A DNA stretch of 64,000 bases from assembly GCF_049701175.1 (NCBI RefSeq), contig NZ_JBNATW010000008.1, positions 25,007 to 89,006 of the forward strand. Reading direction: 5' to 3'. Source of the DNA: Thermovenabulum sp049701175 (GTDB lineage Bacteria; Bacillota; Thermosediminibacteria; Thermosediminibacterales; Thermosediminibacteraceae). Below, one piece after another: positions 17,205 to 26,128 of the stretch. The number at the start of each line of letters is the position of its first letter. Position 1 is the stretch's first letter. The translations under genes were made by a program, and so were the position numbers. The notes under the pieces were generated by a model. It ran no database searches. It was given only the letters and a program-made list of their open reading frames with translations, and was not told where the DNA came from.

Positions 17205-17444
17205 TTATTTTATATATTCTTGTAAATATTTTTTGATTTCTTCCGGTGTTGCAACTTTGCCGGCAACTTTAACTTCTTCATTAATCACAAGAGCAGGTGT
17301 AATCATAACGTATTCAGTAATTTTATTTAAATCCTGAACTTTTTCGACTTCTGCTTCGATCCCCAGTTCTTTCAATGCAGCCTTTGTGTTTTCCTCTAAA
17401 GCTTTGCATTTTGCACACCCCATGCCGAGGATTTTGATATTCAT
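17205..17444 (-). CDS. Small thioredoxin-fold redox protein (CAKC)
   Basis: A 79-residue protein starting MNIKILGMGCAKCKALEEN, with a single CxxC motif in the thioredoxin active-site position and a beta-alpha-beta pattern ending KYLQEYIK. It fits the 'redox-active disulfide protein 2'/thioredoxin-3 family, common beside ArsP-type permeases and ArsR regulators. The ATG at 17444 is chosen because GGGAGG precedes it; an ATG seven codons upstream is not supported. It lies 203 bases downstream of the permease gene, and probably supplies thiol reduction for the metal(loid) cluster. Confidence 0.8.
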   Translation of the reverse strand: MNIKILGMGCAKCKALEENTKAALKELGIEAEVEKVQDLNKITEYVMITPALVINEEVKVAGKVATPEEIKKYLQEYIK

Positions 17445-17647
17445 TGTTTTTTCCTCCCTTTTCATTATTATATTTTTTGAAAAATTAATTTAATAGGTAT
17501 CGAACTCTCTAACATATCAAAATTAAATTATTATTAAAACCTTATATTTTTTAAAGATAATAAATTATTTATTCCTTTATTTTCATATAAGCATTTTTAT
17601 TGTAGCATAAAATTTTTTAAAAGAAAATAACGTAGTAGGGAATAGTT

Positions 17648-18817
17648 TTAAAAAAAGTTTCCGAAAATGAAGCCAACAAAAGTCGACATTATTATTACCA
17701 AACTTACATAGGTAATGGTCTTTTTAGGTCCGAGGACGCTGTTAATTACAAGCATGCTGGGGAGACTCAAGGCAGGTCCTGAAAGCAAAAGCGCAAGAGC
17801 AGGGCCCTGCCCCATACCGGACCCTAAAAGCCCTTGAAGTATGGGAACTTCTGTAAGAGTAGCAAAATACATAAAGGCGCCGATAATAGAAGCTATGAAA
17901 TTTGAAAGTAAGGAATTTCCTCCTACTACTGCTTCAACATACTTTGAAGGAATTATTCCCGCATCGTATCCCGGTCTTCCCATTAAAAATCCTGCTATTG
18001 TGACACCTGCAAAAAGAAGCGGAAGTATCTGTTTTGCAAAACTCCAGGTGGCCTCGACCCATGATGTAATTTCTTCTTTTTTGAACCATTTAACAAGGAT
18101 TATTGCAAGGAGCAAGAGGAAGAATAAGGTCAAGTACCATTTTACATTATATACGGCGCTGAAAAATCCTACAGGCTGTGCGGGCTTGCCCCAAGCTGCA
18201 AAAATTAATATAAATACAAGGCTTGCAAAATACAAAATATCCTGTAATAGGCTCCTTCCTTCATGTTTTGTTGAAACTTGCTGGATTTTTGACAATCTTT
18301 CCACATCTTCTTTTTTAAATATTATTTCCATGATTAATCCTATAATGATGGAAAATAACACTGCACCAAGTGCCCTTGCAATCCCCAATTTATATCCCAA
18401 AATTCTTGCAGTCATGATAATTGCAAGGACGTTTATTGCAGGCCCCGAATACAAAAACGCTATCGCGGGACCAAGGCCGGCTCCCCTTTTATAAATCCCT
18501 GTAAAGAGCGGCAAAACCGTGCACGAGCAAACGGCAAGAATCGTTCCGGATACAGAGGCAACCGCGTAGGAAAGCCACTTTTTTGCACCACCTCCGAAGT
18601 ACTTCATAACAGCCTGCTGGGAAATAAAGTTTGAAATGGCACCTGCTATAAAAAGGGCAGGTATTAAGCAGGTGAGTACGTGAAGCCTTGCGTAATCCTG
18701 AAGCATATAAAGGGATTCTATGAAAGCCCCTTTAAAGCGCATGCTCTCTAACGGCATATAGTAGGCAAAAAGGAAAACACCTGCGATGATTAGGAATTTT
18801 TTAAGTTCTTCCCTCAT
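17648..18817 (-). CDS. ArsP/DUF318-type permease
   Basis: A 389-residue membrane protein with about ten hydrophobic segments. The family signature AVCSCTVLPLFTGIYKRGAG lies near residue 95, followed by GPAIAFLYSGPAINVLAI, and a second half repeats the pattern (GPALALLLSGPALSLPS). This is the hallmark of the two-repeat ArsP_1 permeases, some of which export trivalent organoarsenicals; others sit with ArsR and thioredoxin-like proteins without a known substrate. It follows arsR by 41 bases in the same orientation, so it is probably co-transcribed from the arsR promoter. Confidence 0.75.
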   Translation of the reverse strand: MREELKKFLIIAGVFLFAYYMPLESMRFKGAFIESLYMLQDYARLHVLTCLIPALFIAGAISNFISQQAVMKYFGGGAKKWLSYAVASVSGTILAVCSCTVLPLFTGIYKRGAGLGPAIAFLYSGPAINVLAIIMTARILGYKLGIARALGAVLFSIIIGLIMEIIFKKEDVERLSKIQQVSTKHEGRSLLQDILYFASLVFILIFAAWGKPAQPVGFFSAVYNVKWYLTLFFLLLLAIILVKWFKKEEITSWVEATWSFAKQILPLLFAGVTIAGFLMGRPGYDAGIIPSKYVEAVVGGNSLLSNFIASIIGAFMYFATLTEVPILQGLLGSGMGQGPALALLLSGPALSLPSMLVINSVLGPKKTITYVSLVIIMSTFVGFIFGNFF

Positions 18818-18858
18818 TAGTAATTCTCCTTTCGATAAATTTTATAAATCAAAAAAAA

Positions 18859-19194
18859 TTATTCAACTTTGTTCCTATTAGAATCAATAAAAGAAACCTT
18901 AGTTACAAGGTCGCTCTTTATGGTTTCGTCAACACAAATAAAATAATCTTTTATACAAGGGAACCTTACTTTGTAAAACACTGAAAGGCCCTCTTTCCTG
19001 CTTTCCAAGATGCCAGCTTTTTTTAATATGTTTAGATGCTTTGATATAGTGGGCTGGTCAATACCTATTTTTTTAACAATTTCGCAAACGCATATCTCCT
19101 TTTCATCCAGGATAATATCTAAAATTTTCAGTCTTGTTGGATGAGCAAGAGCCTTAAAGAATTCTGCTTGAAGATCATAAATGTTTTTTGCCAT
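18859..19194 (-). CDS. ArsR/SmtB-family metalloregulator
   Basis: A 111-residue winged-helix repressor: FFKALAHPTRLKILDIIL, a Cys pair in KEICVCEIV (the ELCVC-type metal(loid) sensor in the alpha-3 helix), and a recognition helix IDQPTISKHLNILKKAGIL. A third Cys (RFPCIKDYFICVDE) near the C-terminus could complete a three-thiolate site. It heads the leftward operon with the permease. The promoter just upstream carries a 19-bp box that is repeated exactly at the DGC gene promoter, so both are probably its targets. Confidence 0.9.
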   Translation of the reverse strand: MAKNIYDLQAEFFKALAHPTRLKILDIILDEKEICVCEIVKKIGIDQPTISKHLNILKKAGILESRKEGLSVFYKVRFPCIKDYFICVDETIKSDLVTKVSFIDSNRNKVE

Positions 19195-19208
19195 ATACTA
19201 CACCTCCT

Positions 19209-19245
19209 ATATTCCTATATTAGCATATAAGAAAACAACAGTCAA
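19209..19245 (-). promoter_or_regulatory. Promoter and candidate ArsR operator of the arsR-permease operon
   Basis: On the minus strand TTGACT (19245-19240), a 17-base spacer, and TAATAT (19222-19217). The 19-bp box ATATTCCTATATTAGCATA (plus strand 19209-19227) covers the -10 region and is identical at 19717-19735. Confidence 0.75.
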
Positions 19246-19311
19246 TAAAAAAAGACAAAATAGTTTACCCTGCATAAATAAGGCATTGTATTGAATAATT
19301 TCTTTAAAAGA

Positions 19312-19671
19312 TTATTCCTGAAAATTTTTTTCTATTTTTTCTTTAAGTACTTTTTCAACCTCTCCAATACCCGTTTCATCATTAAAATTTTTGTTTTTCT
19401 TAAGGCCAAAATCAGAAGTAAGGGTAATTTCTTCGAAATCGTTTATTCCAATTTTCTCTAAGGTTTTAGAAGAGCATTTAACTTCACAGCCGTTAATTGC
19501 AATAAATTTATCGTTGGATTTTGCCATTTTAATAATTCCTTCGATACCTAAAGGTAATCCCAGAGCGCATACCATGTTTATATTATTGTTATCCACATAC
19601 TTCAAAGCAATCTTGCCCGTCATATTGCCTAAATTGCATGCTCCCTGGCAGGGAAGAAGACCTAATTTCAT
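19312..19671 (-). CDS. DGC-domain (putative metal-binding) protein
   Basis: A 119-residue cytoplasmic protein with conserved cysteines in LLPCQGACNLGNMTG at the N-terminus, MVCALGLPLGI in the middle, and INGCEVKCSSKTLEKIG. The pattern fits the DGC-domain family, annotated as putative zinc-binding proteins and frequently found with ArsR regulators and permeases. The ATG at 19671 has GGAGG upstream. A paralogue of about 65-70 % apparent identity lies at 54144-54509. The biochemical role is unknown; metal(loid) or thiol handling is inferred from context and the cysteines. Confidence 0.7.
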   Translation of the reverse strand: MKLGLLPCQGACNLGNMTGKIALKYVDNNNINMVCALGLPLGIEGIIKMAKSNDKFIAINGCEVKCSSKTLEKIGINDFEEITLTSDFGLKKNKNFNDETGIGEVEKVLKEKIEKNFQE

Positions 19672-19716
19672 GTTTATAACCTCCAATACTTTTTAGTGAT
19701 AAAAATAACAAATACT

Positions 19717-19753
19717 ATATTCCTATATTAGCATAATGGGAAATATATGTCAA
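19717..19753 (-). promoter_or_regulatory. Promoter and candidate ArsR operator of the DGC gene
   Basis: Minus strand TTGACA (19753-19748), a 17-base spacer, and TAATAT (19730-19725). The same 19-bp box as at 19209-19227 lies over the -10, in the same register relative to the promoter. Confidence 0.75.
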
Positions 19754-19814
19754 TAAGTGAGATATAAAATTTTGTCTTTTTAAAGAGTACTAGATTTATT
19801 GTTTTGATAGAGAT

Positions 19815-19863
19815 TGATTTATTGTTTTGCTTATCATATAATATAATTAAATTTGAATTTAAT
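19815..19863 (+). promoter_or_regulatory. Promoter and palindrome upstream of the arsR' relic
   Basis: TTGATT (19815-19820), a 16-base spacer, and TATAAT (19837-19842). Immediately downstream is a perfect inverted repeat ATTAAATT-TG-AATTTAAT (19846-19863), a likely ArsR operator left in place although the gene it served is broken. Confidence 0.6.
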
Positions 19864-19889
19864 CATATGTTATTAAGGGAGGTGAACCA

Positions 19890-20108
19890 TTGATAGTAGA
19901 TATATTAAAGGCATTATCGGATGAAACCCGTCTGAGGATGCTAAATTTGCTTATCGAAGAAGAATTGTGCGTTTGCGAGATGGAAGAAATACTTAATATT
20001 AATCAATCCAATGCTTCCCGCCATCTGGAGAAATTGAGCAATGCGGATCTGGTTGTTTACGAAAAAAGGGGAAAGTATATTTATTACTATGGGTGGCTCT
20101 TTGCATAA
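19890..20108 (+). pseudogene. ArsR-family regulator, C-terminus lost (arsR')
   Basis: The first ~67 codons are a clear ArsR N-terminus (LKALSDETRLRMLNLLIEEE, sensor motif ELCVCEMEE, recognition helix INQSNASRHLEKL) and closely match the intact regulator at 55796-56173. After KRGKYIYYY the reading frame leaves ArsR and ends five codons later, because a deletion has joined it to the acr3 gene. About 50 residues are missing compared with the intact paralogue. The TTG start with GGGAGG and the promoter are intact, so a short protein could still be made and might still bind DNA. Confidence 0.8.
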
Positions 20109-21082
20109 TTGCGGGTGTTGCCATAGGTCAGTGGTTTCCGGCCTTTCCCCAAACTTTAAGCAGATTCTAATACGCCCACGTTTCCATCCCTGTTGCTATC
20201 CTTATTTGGCTAATGATTTACCCCATGATGTTGAAGATAGATTTTTCAAGCATAGTAAATGCAGCCAAAAACCCAAAAGGACTTATTGTTACATGGGTTA
20301 ATAACTGGCTAATAAAACCCTTTACCATGTACCTGATTGCATCTTTTTTCTTAAAAACCGTGTTTAAACCCTGGATATCTCCTGAACTTACTACAAGTTA
20401 CCTGGCGGGAGCAATACTTTTGGGAGCTGCGCCCTGCACCGCAATGATCTTTGTATGGAGCTATTTGACAAAAGGTAATCCTGCTTATACCCTTGTTCAG
20501 GTTGCAACCAATGATTTAATTATACTTGTAGCCTTTACACCCATATTTGCCTTTCTCCTGGGTGTAAGCAACGTCAGGGTGCCTTACGATACCCTGTTTT
20601 TATCCGTAGTGCTTTTTGTGGTAATACCCCTTACTGCCGGTTACTTTACCAGGAAAAACATTATTGCAAATAAAGGGCTTGATTATTTTGAAAATGTATT
20701 TTTGAAAAAATTTGATAACGTAACAATAACTGGTCTACTTTTAACACTTATTATTTTATTCTCTTTCCAGGGAGAAATAATCCTTTCCAATCCGGTTCAT
20801 ATCGCATTAATAGCAGTGCCGTTAACCATTCAAACCTTCTTTATATTTTTCATAGCATATATTTGGGCAAAACTTTGGAAACTACCCCATGATATTGCTG
20901 CGCCTGCTGCAATGATAGGTGCCAGTAACTTTTTCGAACTTGCGGTAGCGGTAGCTATTTCGCTTTTTGGATTGGAGTCAGGAGCGGCCCTGGCTACAGT
21001 AGTAGGGGTTTTGACAGAGGTACCTATTATGCTTACTCGGGTTAGAATAGCAAACGCTACCCGCGAGTGGTTTACTAACTAG
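20090..21082 (+). pseudogene. Arsenite efflux permease Acr3, N-truncated with a nonsense codon (acr3')
   Basis: Acr3 sequence begins at 20090 (frame 2: WVALCIIAGVAIGQWFPAF), inside the last codons of arsR'. The normal start and first ~15-20 residues are gone. An in-frame TAA follows SRF near 20168, after which YAHVSIPVAILIWLMIYP and the rest of the protein continue intact to the stop at 21082. The downstream part has the Acr3 signatures GAAPCTAMIFVWSYL (catalytic Cys), ATNDLIILVAFTP and GASNFFELAVAVAI. Translation from ATG 20213 would lack two helices and has no evident ribosome site. An intact paralogue is at 56217-57302. Confidence 0.85.
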
Positions 21083-21087
21083 GACTT

Positions 21088-21110
21088 ACCCCCAAAAGGG
21101 TTTTTTTTGG
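21088..21110 (+). terminator. Possible weak terminator after acr3'
   Basis: A short ACCC / GGGT stem with a 6-base loop followed by eight T residues, six bases after the acr3' stop. Confidence 0.4.
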
Positions 21111-21305
21111 ACATTTTATGCTCCGGAAATAAAGGAAAAAAGAAAAAAACAAGGCAAAACTGAGATAAAATAAGATAAATAATATTGGATACCGGGAAAA
21201 TAATATATATAGCTTAAACAAAGATTAATCAAGCTTTTTAATTATTTGTAAGTATTAAAAAAAAGGAGTATAACGGTATAAAGAAATTAAAAGAAGGTGA
21301 AAAAT

Positions 21306-21626
21306 ATGGAAGAAAAGGTCATAGAAAGACTTTTGGAGATTGACCGGAAAGCTCAGGAGATTCAATTAAAAAGAGAACAAAACCTTCGGGAATTAGAAGA
21401 GAGTTACAAAAAGCAGATTCGAGAAATGGTGGAAAACTATGAAAGGGATATAGAAGAAAGTAGTAAAAAAGCCTTTAACGATGCAGTAGAAGAAGGGGAA
21501 AGGGAAGCGGATGAGATTAGAAGGGATGCAGAAAAGACATTAAAAAATATGGAGGAAGTATTTTTAAAAATAAAGGATGATATTGAGAGGGAATTTTTTC
21601 TGAAGATTTTTAAGGTAAAGAGGTAA
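21306..21626 (+). CDS. V/A-type ATPase peripheral-stalk subunit H (G-like)
   Basis: A 106-residue protein that is almost entirely charged coiled coil (EEKVIERLLEIDRKAQEI ... EEGEREADEIRRDAEKTL), the form of the small stalk subunit (AhaH/NtpF/G) that pairs with subunit E to brace the V1 head. The ATG at 21306 is chosen; AAGGTGA lies just before it and overlaps an in-frame GTG at 21297. It opens the nine-gene ATPase operon, six bases before subunit C. Identification rests mainly on position and coiled-coil character. Confidence 0.75.
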   Translation: MEEKVIERLLEIDRKAQEIQLKREQNLRELEESYKKQIREMVENYERDIEESSKKAFNDAVEEGEREADEIRRDAEKTLKNMEEVFLKIKDDIEREFFLKIFKVKR

Positions 21627-21631
21627 TAAAA

Positions 21632-22672
21632 ATGGGAAACGTTATGAGGTTTGCGGCGGTAAATACCAAAATAAAGTTCTTAGAGGGAAAATTTTTAAAA
21701 GATGAAGATTATTTGGAGCTTTTAAAGAAAAAGAGCATTCCCGAAATGGTTCTGTATTTAAAGGAAAAAACCTCTTACGGAAAACTATTAAACAGTGTAA
21801 AACCGGAAGAGGCCAATAGAAGAACCCTGGAAAATGCCTTAAGAAGAAATATGGTTAAAATTATAGATAAACTGCTTTTTTATCTGAGGGATGAATATAA
21901 GGATTTTGTAAAAACCCTTTTTCTAAAATATGAAATTGAGGACTTAAAAAATTTAGCGAGGGACATATACAACGGCAGGTTAGAAAAAAATATTGAAAAT
22001 TATTCGTTTATAGGGAAATACAGCAAAGCCGATCCAGAAAGGCTCATAAAAGCTAATACCGTAAGGGAATTAATAATTGCCCTTGAAGGCTCTGAGATTT
22101 TTGAGTATTTAAAACCCCTGCTTGACGGCAAAAGAGAGAACCTTTTTAGATTTGAAATGGCTTTGGATACAGCTTATTTTACTATTATAAGGAGAAAATG
22201 GGAAAAACTATCAAAAGAAGACAAAAAGATTTTGAGCATTTGGGAGGGTATAGTTGCAGACCTTTACAACATTCAATGGATATATAGAGGAAAAAAATTT
22301 TACAATCTTTCTCCGGAAGAAATACTAAACTATACTATAGATTTTGGCTATAAAATTAGCTATCAAAGGCGAAAGCAAATGTGCTATGCAAAGGATTTAA
22401 GCGAGCTTTTTGAAATCGCCGAAAAAGAAGGTTATGGGTTTTTGTTTAAAAAAGACTTAAATCAGGATATTTACATGGAAAGAAGGATAAATAGGTACCT
22501 TTATTTTAAATTTAAAAACCTAACGAGGGCGGCACCTTTAACCATAATTCAAATTGTATCTTATATTTGGTTCTTAGATTTTGAGGTTAGGGATATAATT
22601 TCCATAGCTGAAAGCTTAAAATACGAAGTTGACTTAGAAAAGGCGAAAAAGTTTTTAATTCGTCCGTTATGA
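21632..22672 (+). CDS. ntpC: V/A-type ATPase subunit C (central rotor socket)
   Basis: A 346-residue soluble, mostly helical protein of the V-ATPase subunit C/d family, which forms the funnel that links the central stalk to the membrane ring. The N-terminal pattern (AVNTKIKFLEGKFLKDEDYLEL) and internal FLKYEIEDLKNLARDI match the three-fold repeat fold of the family. It starts six bases after subunit H and ends 30 bases before subunit I. There are no membrane segments. Confidence 0.88.
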   Translation: MGNVMRFAAVNTKIKFLEGKFLKDEDYLELLKKKSIPEMVLYLKEKTSYGKLLNSVKPEEANRRTLENALRRNMVKIIDKLLFYLRDEYKDFVKTLFLKYEIEDLKNLARDIYNGRLEKNIENYSFIGKYSKADPERLIKANTVRELIIALEGSEIFEYLKPLLDGKRENLFRFEMALDTAYFTIIRRKWEKLSKEDKKILSIWEGIVADLYNIQWIYRGKKFYNLSPEEILNYTIDFGYKISYQRRKQMCYAKDLSELFEIAEKEGYGFLFKKDLNQDIYMERRINRYLYFKFKNLTRAAPLTIIQIVSYIWFLDFEVRDIISIAESLKYEVDLEKAKKFLIRPL

Positions 22673-22702
22673 TTTGCCTTAGCAATTTGGGAGGCGTTTT
22701 GT

Positions 22703-24766
22703 ATGGCTATAGAAAAAATGAAGATAATGGGAGTCATAGGCAAAAAGGAGCTTTTAGATAGGGTAATGCGTCTTATTGTTTTAAGCGGGAGCATGCATTT
22801 TTTAAATGCCTTTTCCAGAATAAGTGCTTCTGATTTTGTCCTGCCGCCCAATGAAAAAAACATAGAGGCCCTTGAAGAGCTGCCTTTTGTCAAGCCTTAT
22901 AATGTAAAAAGGGACTTTTCAAGGGATGAAGAAATGGTGGTATCTCTATTAGGACTTTTTAATATTTCTCCCGAAATTAAACCTGAATATTTAAGCCAAG
23001 ATTATGATTATGAGGAGTATATTAAAAATATTAGCGATATATATTTAAAAATTCGGGAGTATGCAGATGAGATAAAAGGAAAAAGCCGAATTATAGAGGA
23101 AAAAGAAGAATATATACAAAATCTAAAATACCTTGAAAAATTTGATTTCGACCTTTCAAGATTGCTAAATATGAAATTTATGACCTTTAAACTTTTAAAA
23201 TTAACAAAGGAAAATTATCTGAAGTTAAAAAAGAATTACGAGAATATACCGGCTGTAGTAATAAAAGTAGAAGCGGAGTCAAAATATGTTTATGTGGCAT
23301 CAATTACGCCTAATACCCTGCAGGAAACGGTAGAAAGAATTTTAAGCTCCTTAAATTTTGAAGAACTGAAACTTCCTGCGGAATATGAGGGTAATGCCTC
23401 GACGATTATACGAAAACTTAGTGAGGAAATAGAAGAGGACAATAATAAGATAGAGCAGCTTAAAAAGCAAATCGAGGGATTTGGCAGGCAGTTTAAGGAG
23501 GATATAAAAAAATCCTTCTCAAGGCTTGAAATGGAAAAGAAGATAGAAGAATTAAAATCTGATGTGGCAATAAGCAAGAGTTTGTTTTACCTTTTTGGGT
23601 TTGTACCGGTAAGCAGGGTAGAGAGCTTAAAAGACGGATTAGAAAAAAATTTTAAAGACGAGCTGATAATATTAATTGAAGATGCGGACAATAAAAATTC
23701 AAGTTTAACTCCTCCCACCAAGCTTAAGAATCTCGGACTTTTTAGGCCCTTTGAGGAAATGGTAAAAATGTACGGCATTCCTTCTTACGATGAAAAAGAC
23801 CCTACGGTGTTTTTCGGGATAACCTACATGCTCTTATTTGGGGCAATGTTTGGGGATTTGGGGCAGGGGCTCATTCTTTTTTCAGCAGGTGTTGTGTTAA
23901 ACCATTTGATGAAAAGGCCCAATTTGGGAGGAGTACTAAGCCGAATAGGTTTAAGCTCTGCATTTTTTGGACTTTTGTACGGAAGCGTTTTCGGTTCGGA
24001 AGAATTGATACCAGCACTAATAGTGAGGCCTATGGCAAATATTAATTTCATGCTTTTAAGCGCGGTGGTGCTCGGTATTTGCCTTTTGATTGCGGGTTTT
24101 GTTTTTGGGATACTAAACTCAAGTCTTTCAGGCAACTTTAAGGAAGGTGTTTTCGGCAGAAACGGAGCTGCAGGCCTTTCCTTTTACATTCTTCTTCTTT
24201 ACACCATATATAATTATGCGGTAAAAGACGTGGGACTTTCCCCATGGATTACTTTTGTATTGATTTTGACCTTGATGGTAATAGTTTTTAGAGAGCCCCT
24301 TTCCAATATTTTGCTTAGAAAAGAAAAACTTTTTACCGAGCCTGTAGGGGATTATTTTGTAGAAGAAGGTTTTGGAGTTTTAGAAACCCTGCTTTCTATG
24401 GTTTCCAATACCATTTCCTTTATAAGGGTAGGGGCTTTTGCTTTGAATCATGTGGGATTGTACATCGCCTTTGCAACCATGGCTGAAATGACAAGATCCA
24501 AGGTTGGAGGCATAATGCTTTTAATCTTAGGAAATACGATAATAATAGGGCTTGAAGGCTTAATAGTATTTATACAGGCTTTAAGGCTTGAATACTACGA
24601 ACTTTTCAGCAAGTATTTCAAAGGAGAGGGAATAGAATATTCACCAGCGGTCGTTGTAAAATCTTCTGATTATATCAGGAAGATAAGGTCTCTCAGTAGA
24701 AAGACTTTTATGGACCAATTTGGAAGGACCTTAAAAATGAAAATGATCAAGATGGCATTAATATAA
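22703..24766 (+). CDS. ntpI: V/A-type ATPase subunit I (membrane a-like subunit)
   Basis: A 687-residue two-part protein. The first ~330 residues are cytoplasmic with long coiled coils (EEDNNKIEQLKKQIEGFG), forming the stator arm. The C-terminal half begins at YGIPSYDEKDPTVFFG and carries about seven to eight membrane helices, including FSFIRVGAFALNH-like FIRVGAFALNHVG, where the conserved Arg faces the ring carboxylate. It forms the ion half-channels next to subunit K. ATG 22703 follows GGGAGG. Confidence 0.92.
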   Translation: MAIEKMKIMGVIGKKELLDRVMRLIVLSGSMHFLNAFSRISASDFVLPPNEKNIEALEELPFVKPYNVKRDFSRDEEMVVSLLGLFNISPEIKPEYLSQDYDYEEYIKNISDIYLKIREYADEIKGKSRIIEEKEEYIQNLKYLEKFDFDLSRLLNMKFMTFKLLKLTKENYLKLKKNYENIPAVVIKVEAESKYVYVASITPNTLQETVERILSSLNFEELKLPAEYEGNASTIIRKLSEEIEEDNNKIEQLKKQIEGFGRQFKEDIKKSFSRLEMEKKIEELKSDVAISKSLFYLFGFVPVSRVESLKDGLEKNFKDELIILIEDADNKNSSLTPPTKLKNLGLFRPFEEMVKMYGIPSYDEKDPTVFFGITYMLLFGAMFGDLGQGLILFSAGVVLNHLMKRPNLGGVLSRIGLSSAFFGLLYGSVFGSEELIPALIVRPMANINFMLLSAVVLGICLLIAGFVFGILNSSLSGNFKEGVFGRNGAAGLSFYILLLYTIYNYAVKDVGLSPWITFVLILTLMVIVFREPLSNILLRKEKLFTEPVGDYFVEEGFGVLETLLSMVSNTISFIRVGAFALNHVGLYIAFATMAEMTRSKVGGIMLLILGNTIIIGLEGLIVFIQALRLEYYELFSKYFKGEGIEYSPAVVVKSSDYIRKIRSLSRKTFMDQFGRTLKMKMIKMALI

Positions 24767-24790
24767 AAAATTTTGAGGAGGAATAGGTTT

Positions 24791-25192
24791 ATGATGGCGA
24801 TTGTATTTTTACTTATTCTAATTTCAGTTTTAACAACAGCAGCAGGATTTTATCAATTAAATAATTTAAAAGCTAAAAAAGTGCTGAAATTTAGCGTATT
24901 TGCTTTTTCCTTGATAATAGCTTTCTTCTTATTCGTCATTATGCCTCAGGCGGCAAAGGCAGAAGGAGCCACAAATCCCGTTTCCAGCACTGCTTTTTTA
25001 GCTGCTGCTTTATCTACTGGGCTTGCGACTATTGGGGCGGGTTATGCTGTTGGAGCGGTAGGCTCTTCAGCCCTCGGGGCAGTTTCGGAGGACCCTAAAA
25101 TCTTGGGTAAAACCTTAATTTACGTGGGCCTTGCGGAAGGTATTGCCATTTACGGGCTGATTATATCCATTATGATACTGGGAAGGGTTTAA
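24791..25192 (+). CDS. ntpK: V/A-type ATPase subunit K (membrane rotor ring)
   Basis: A 133-residue proteolipid: one hydrophobic helix at the N-terminus that is probably a signal or extra helix (to about residue 45), then a helical hairpin with FLAAALSTGLATIGAGYAVG and YVGLAEGIAIYGLIISIMIL; Glu in GLAEG is the ion-binding carboxylate. The Gln and Ser/Thr ligands seen beside it in well-studied Na+ rings are not apparent (Val and Gly occupy the comparable places), which hints at protons, but this is only an inference. ATG 24791 follows GAGGAGG; a TTG start at 24773 would lie upstream of that site. Confidence 0.88.
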   Translation: MMAIVFLLILISVLTTAAGFYQLNNLKAKKVLKFSVFAFSLIIAFFLFVIMPQAAKAEGATNPVSSTAFLAAALSTGLATIGAGYAVGAVGSSALGAVSEDPKILGKTLIYVGLAEGIAIYGLIISIMILGRV

Positions 25193-25193
25193 T

Positions 25194-25502
25194 ATGAGGA
25201 TGTTTGTGATAAGCGACAGCTCTGATACCATAACAGGCTTTAGACTTGCAGGTATAGAAGGCAAATATATTGAAGAAAGCCAAGAGGTTTTGAAAGAAAT
25301 AGATAAATTAAAAAATGATGAGGACATTGGTATAATCCTTATTACTGAAAGTCTTGCACAAAATATAAAAAATGAACTAAGCGCAATGAAGCTTTCAAAA
25401 GATTTTCCCATAATTTTAGAGGTTCCAGACAGGCACGGCAGTATAAGGCCTAAGGACTTTTTAACGCGTTATATAAAAGAAGCAATTGGCGTAAAGATTT
25501 GA
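25194..25502 (+). CDS. ntpG: V/A-type ATPase subunit F
   Basis: A 102-residue soluble protein with the Rossmann-like alternating pattern of subunit F: MRMFVISDSSDTITGFRLAG at the N-terminus, DIGIILITESLAQNI in the middle, and PIILEVPDRHGS near the end, where the EIPDxxG motif of the family is recognisable. Subunit F binds the central stalk and modulates activity. It begins one base after the subunit K stop, an arrangement that implies coupled translation. Confidence 0.9.
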   Translation: MRMFVISDSSDTITGFRLAGIEGKYIEESQEVLKEIDKLKNDEDIGIILITESLAQNIKNELSAMKLSKDFPIILEVPDRHGSIRPKDFLTRYIKEAIGVKI

Positions 25503-25511
25503 GGTGATATC

Positions 25512-26126
25512 ATGTCAACCACCATTGAGGATAAAATTTCCCTTTTTGCTAAGGTTTTATTTGAAAGGATAGAAGAAGAATATGAACAAAACAGGGAAAA
25601 TATTGTAAAATATTATGAAGCAGAAATAAAGAGAATAAAAGAAGAATACGAAAAGAAAAAGGCGGAACGTATAAATAATGCTTTAAAAGAAGCGGAAATC
25701 AAAAAGCAGAGGATAATATCAAAGGCTTTGGCGGATAAAAAACAGGAAATATTGAGGAAAAAGCAGGAACTTTTAGAAAAGTTGATAGAAGACATCCTCC
25801 AAAAGGTAGAAGAGTTTCTAAAACAGGAAGGCTATAAAGAGTTTCTTTTGAACACAGCTTTAGAGTTAAAGGAAAAATTCCCTGAAGGCGAAAAAGTAAT
25901 AATAAATCTATCCAAAAGGGATTTTGAGCATTATTCGGAATACCTGAAAAAGTCTCTAAACGGCAACTTTGAGTTGAGAATAAGCCAAGAGGAGATAAAA
26001 GGAGGAATAATTGCTGAAAGCGATGATGGAAGGATAAAGGTGGATTTATCCGTTAGCAGTTTGTTGGAAGAAGGCAAGTCATTACTTGCCCAGCTTTTAT
26101 TTACAAAGTTGGGCGAGGAGGTATAA
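25512..26126 (+). CDS. ntpE: V/A-type ATPase subunit E (peripheral stalk)
   Basis: A 204-residue protein with a long N-terminal coiled coil (residues ~15-110, rich in Lys/Glu) and a globular C-terminal domain ending GGIIAESDDGRIKVDLSVSSLL, the conserved end of V-ATPase subunit E. With subunit H it forms the outer stalk holding the A3B3 head. GAGGTGAT precedes the ATG. Spacing of nine bases from F and two bases to A keeps it inside the operon. Confidence 0.9.
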   Translation: MSTTIEDKISLFAKVLFERIEEEYEQNRENIVKYYEAEIKRIKEEYEKKKAERINNALKEAEIKKQRIISKALADKKQEILRKKQELLEKLIEDILQKVEEFLKQEGYKEFLLNTALELKEKFPEGEKVIINLSKRDFEHYSEYLKKSLNGNFELRISQEEIKGGIIAESDDGRIKVDLSVSSLLEEGKSLLAQLLFTKLGEEV

Positions 26127-26128
26127 CT

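Noticed and set aside
17841..18494. 217-codon open frame opposite the permease
   Set aside because: It is antisense to a well-supported ArsP-type permease and has no family features or ribosome site.
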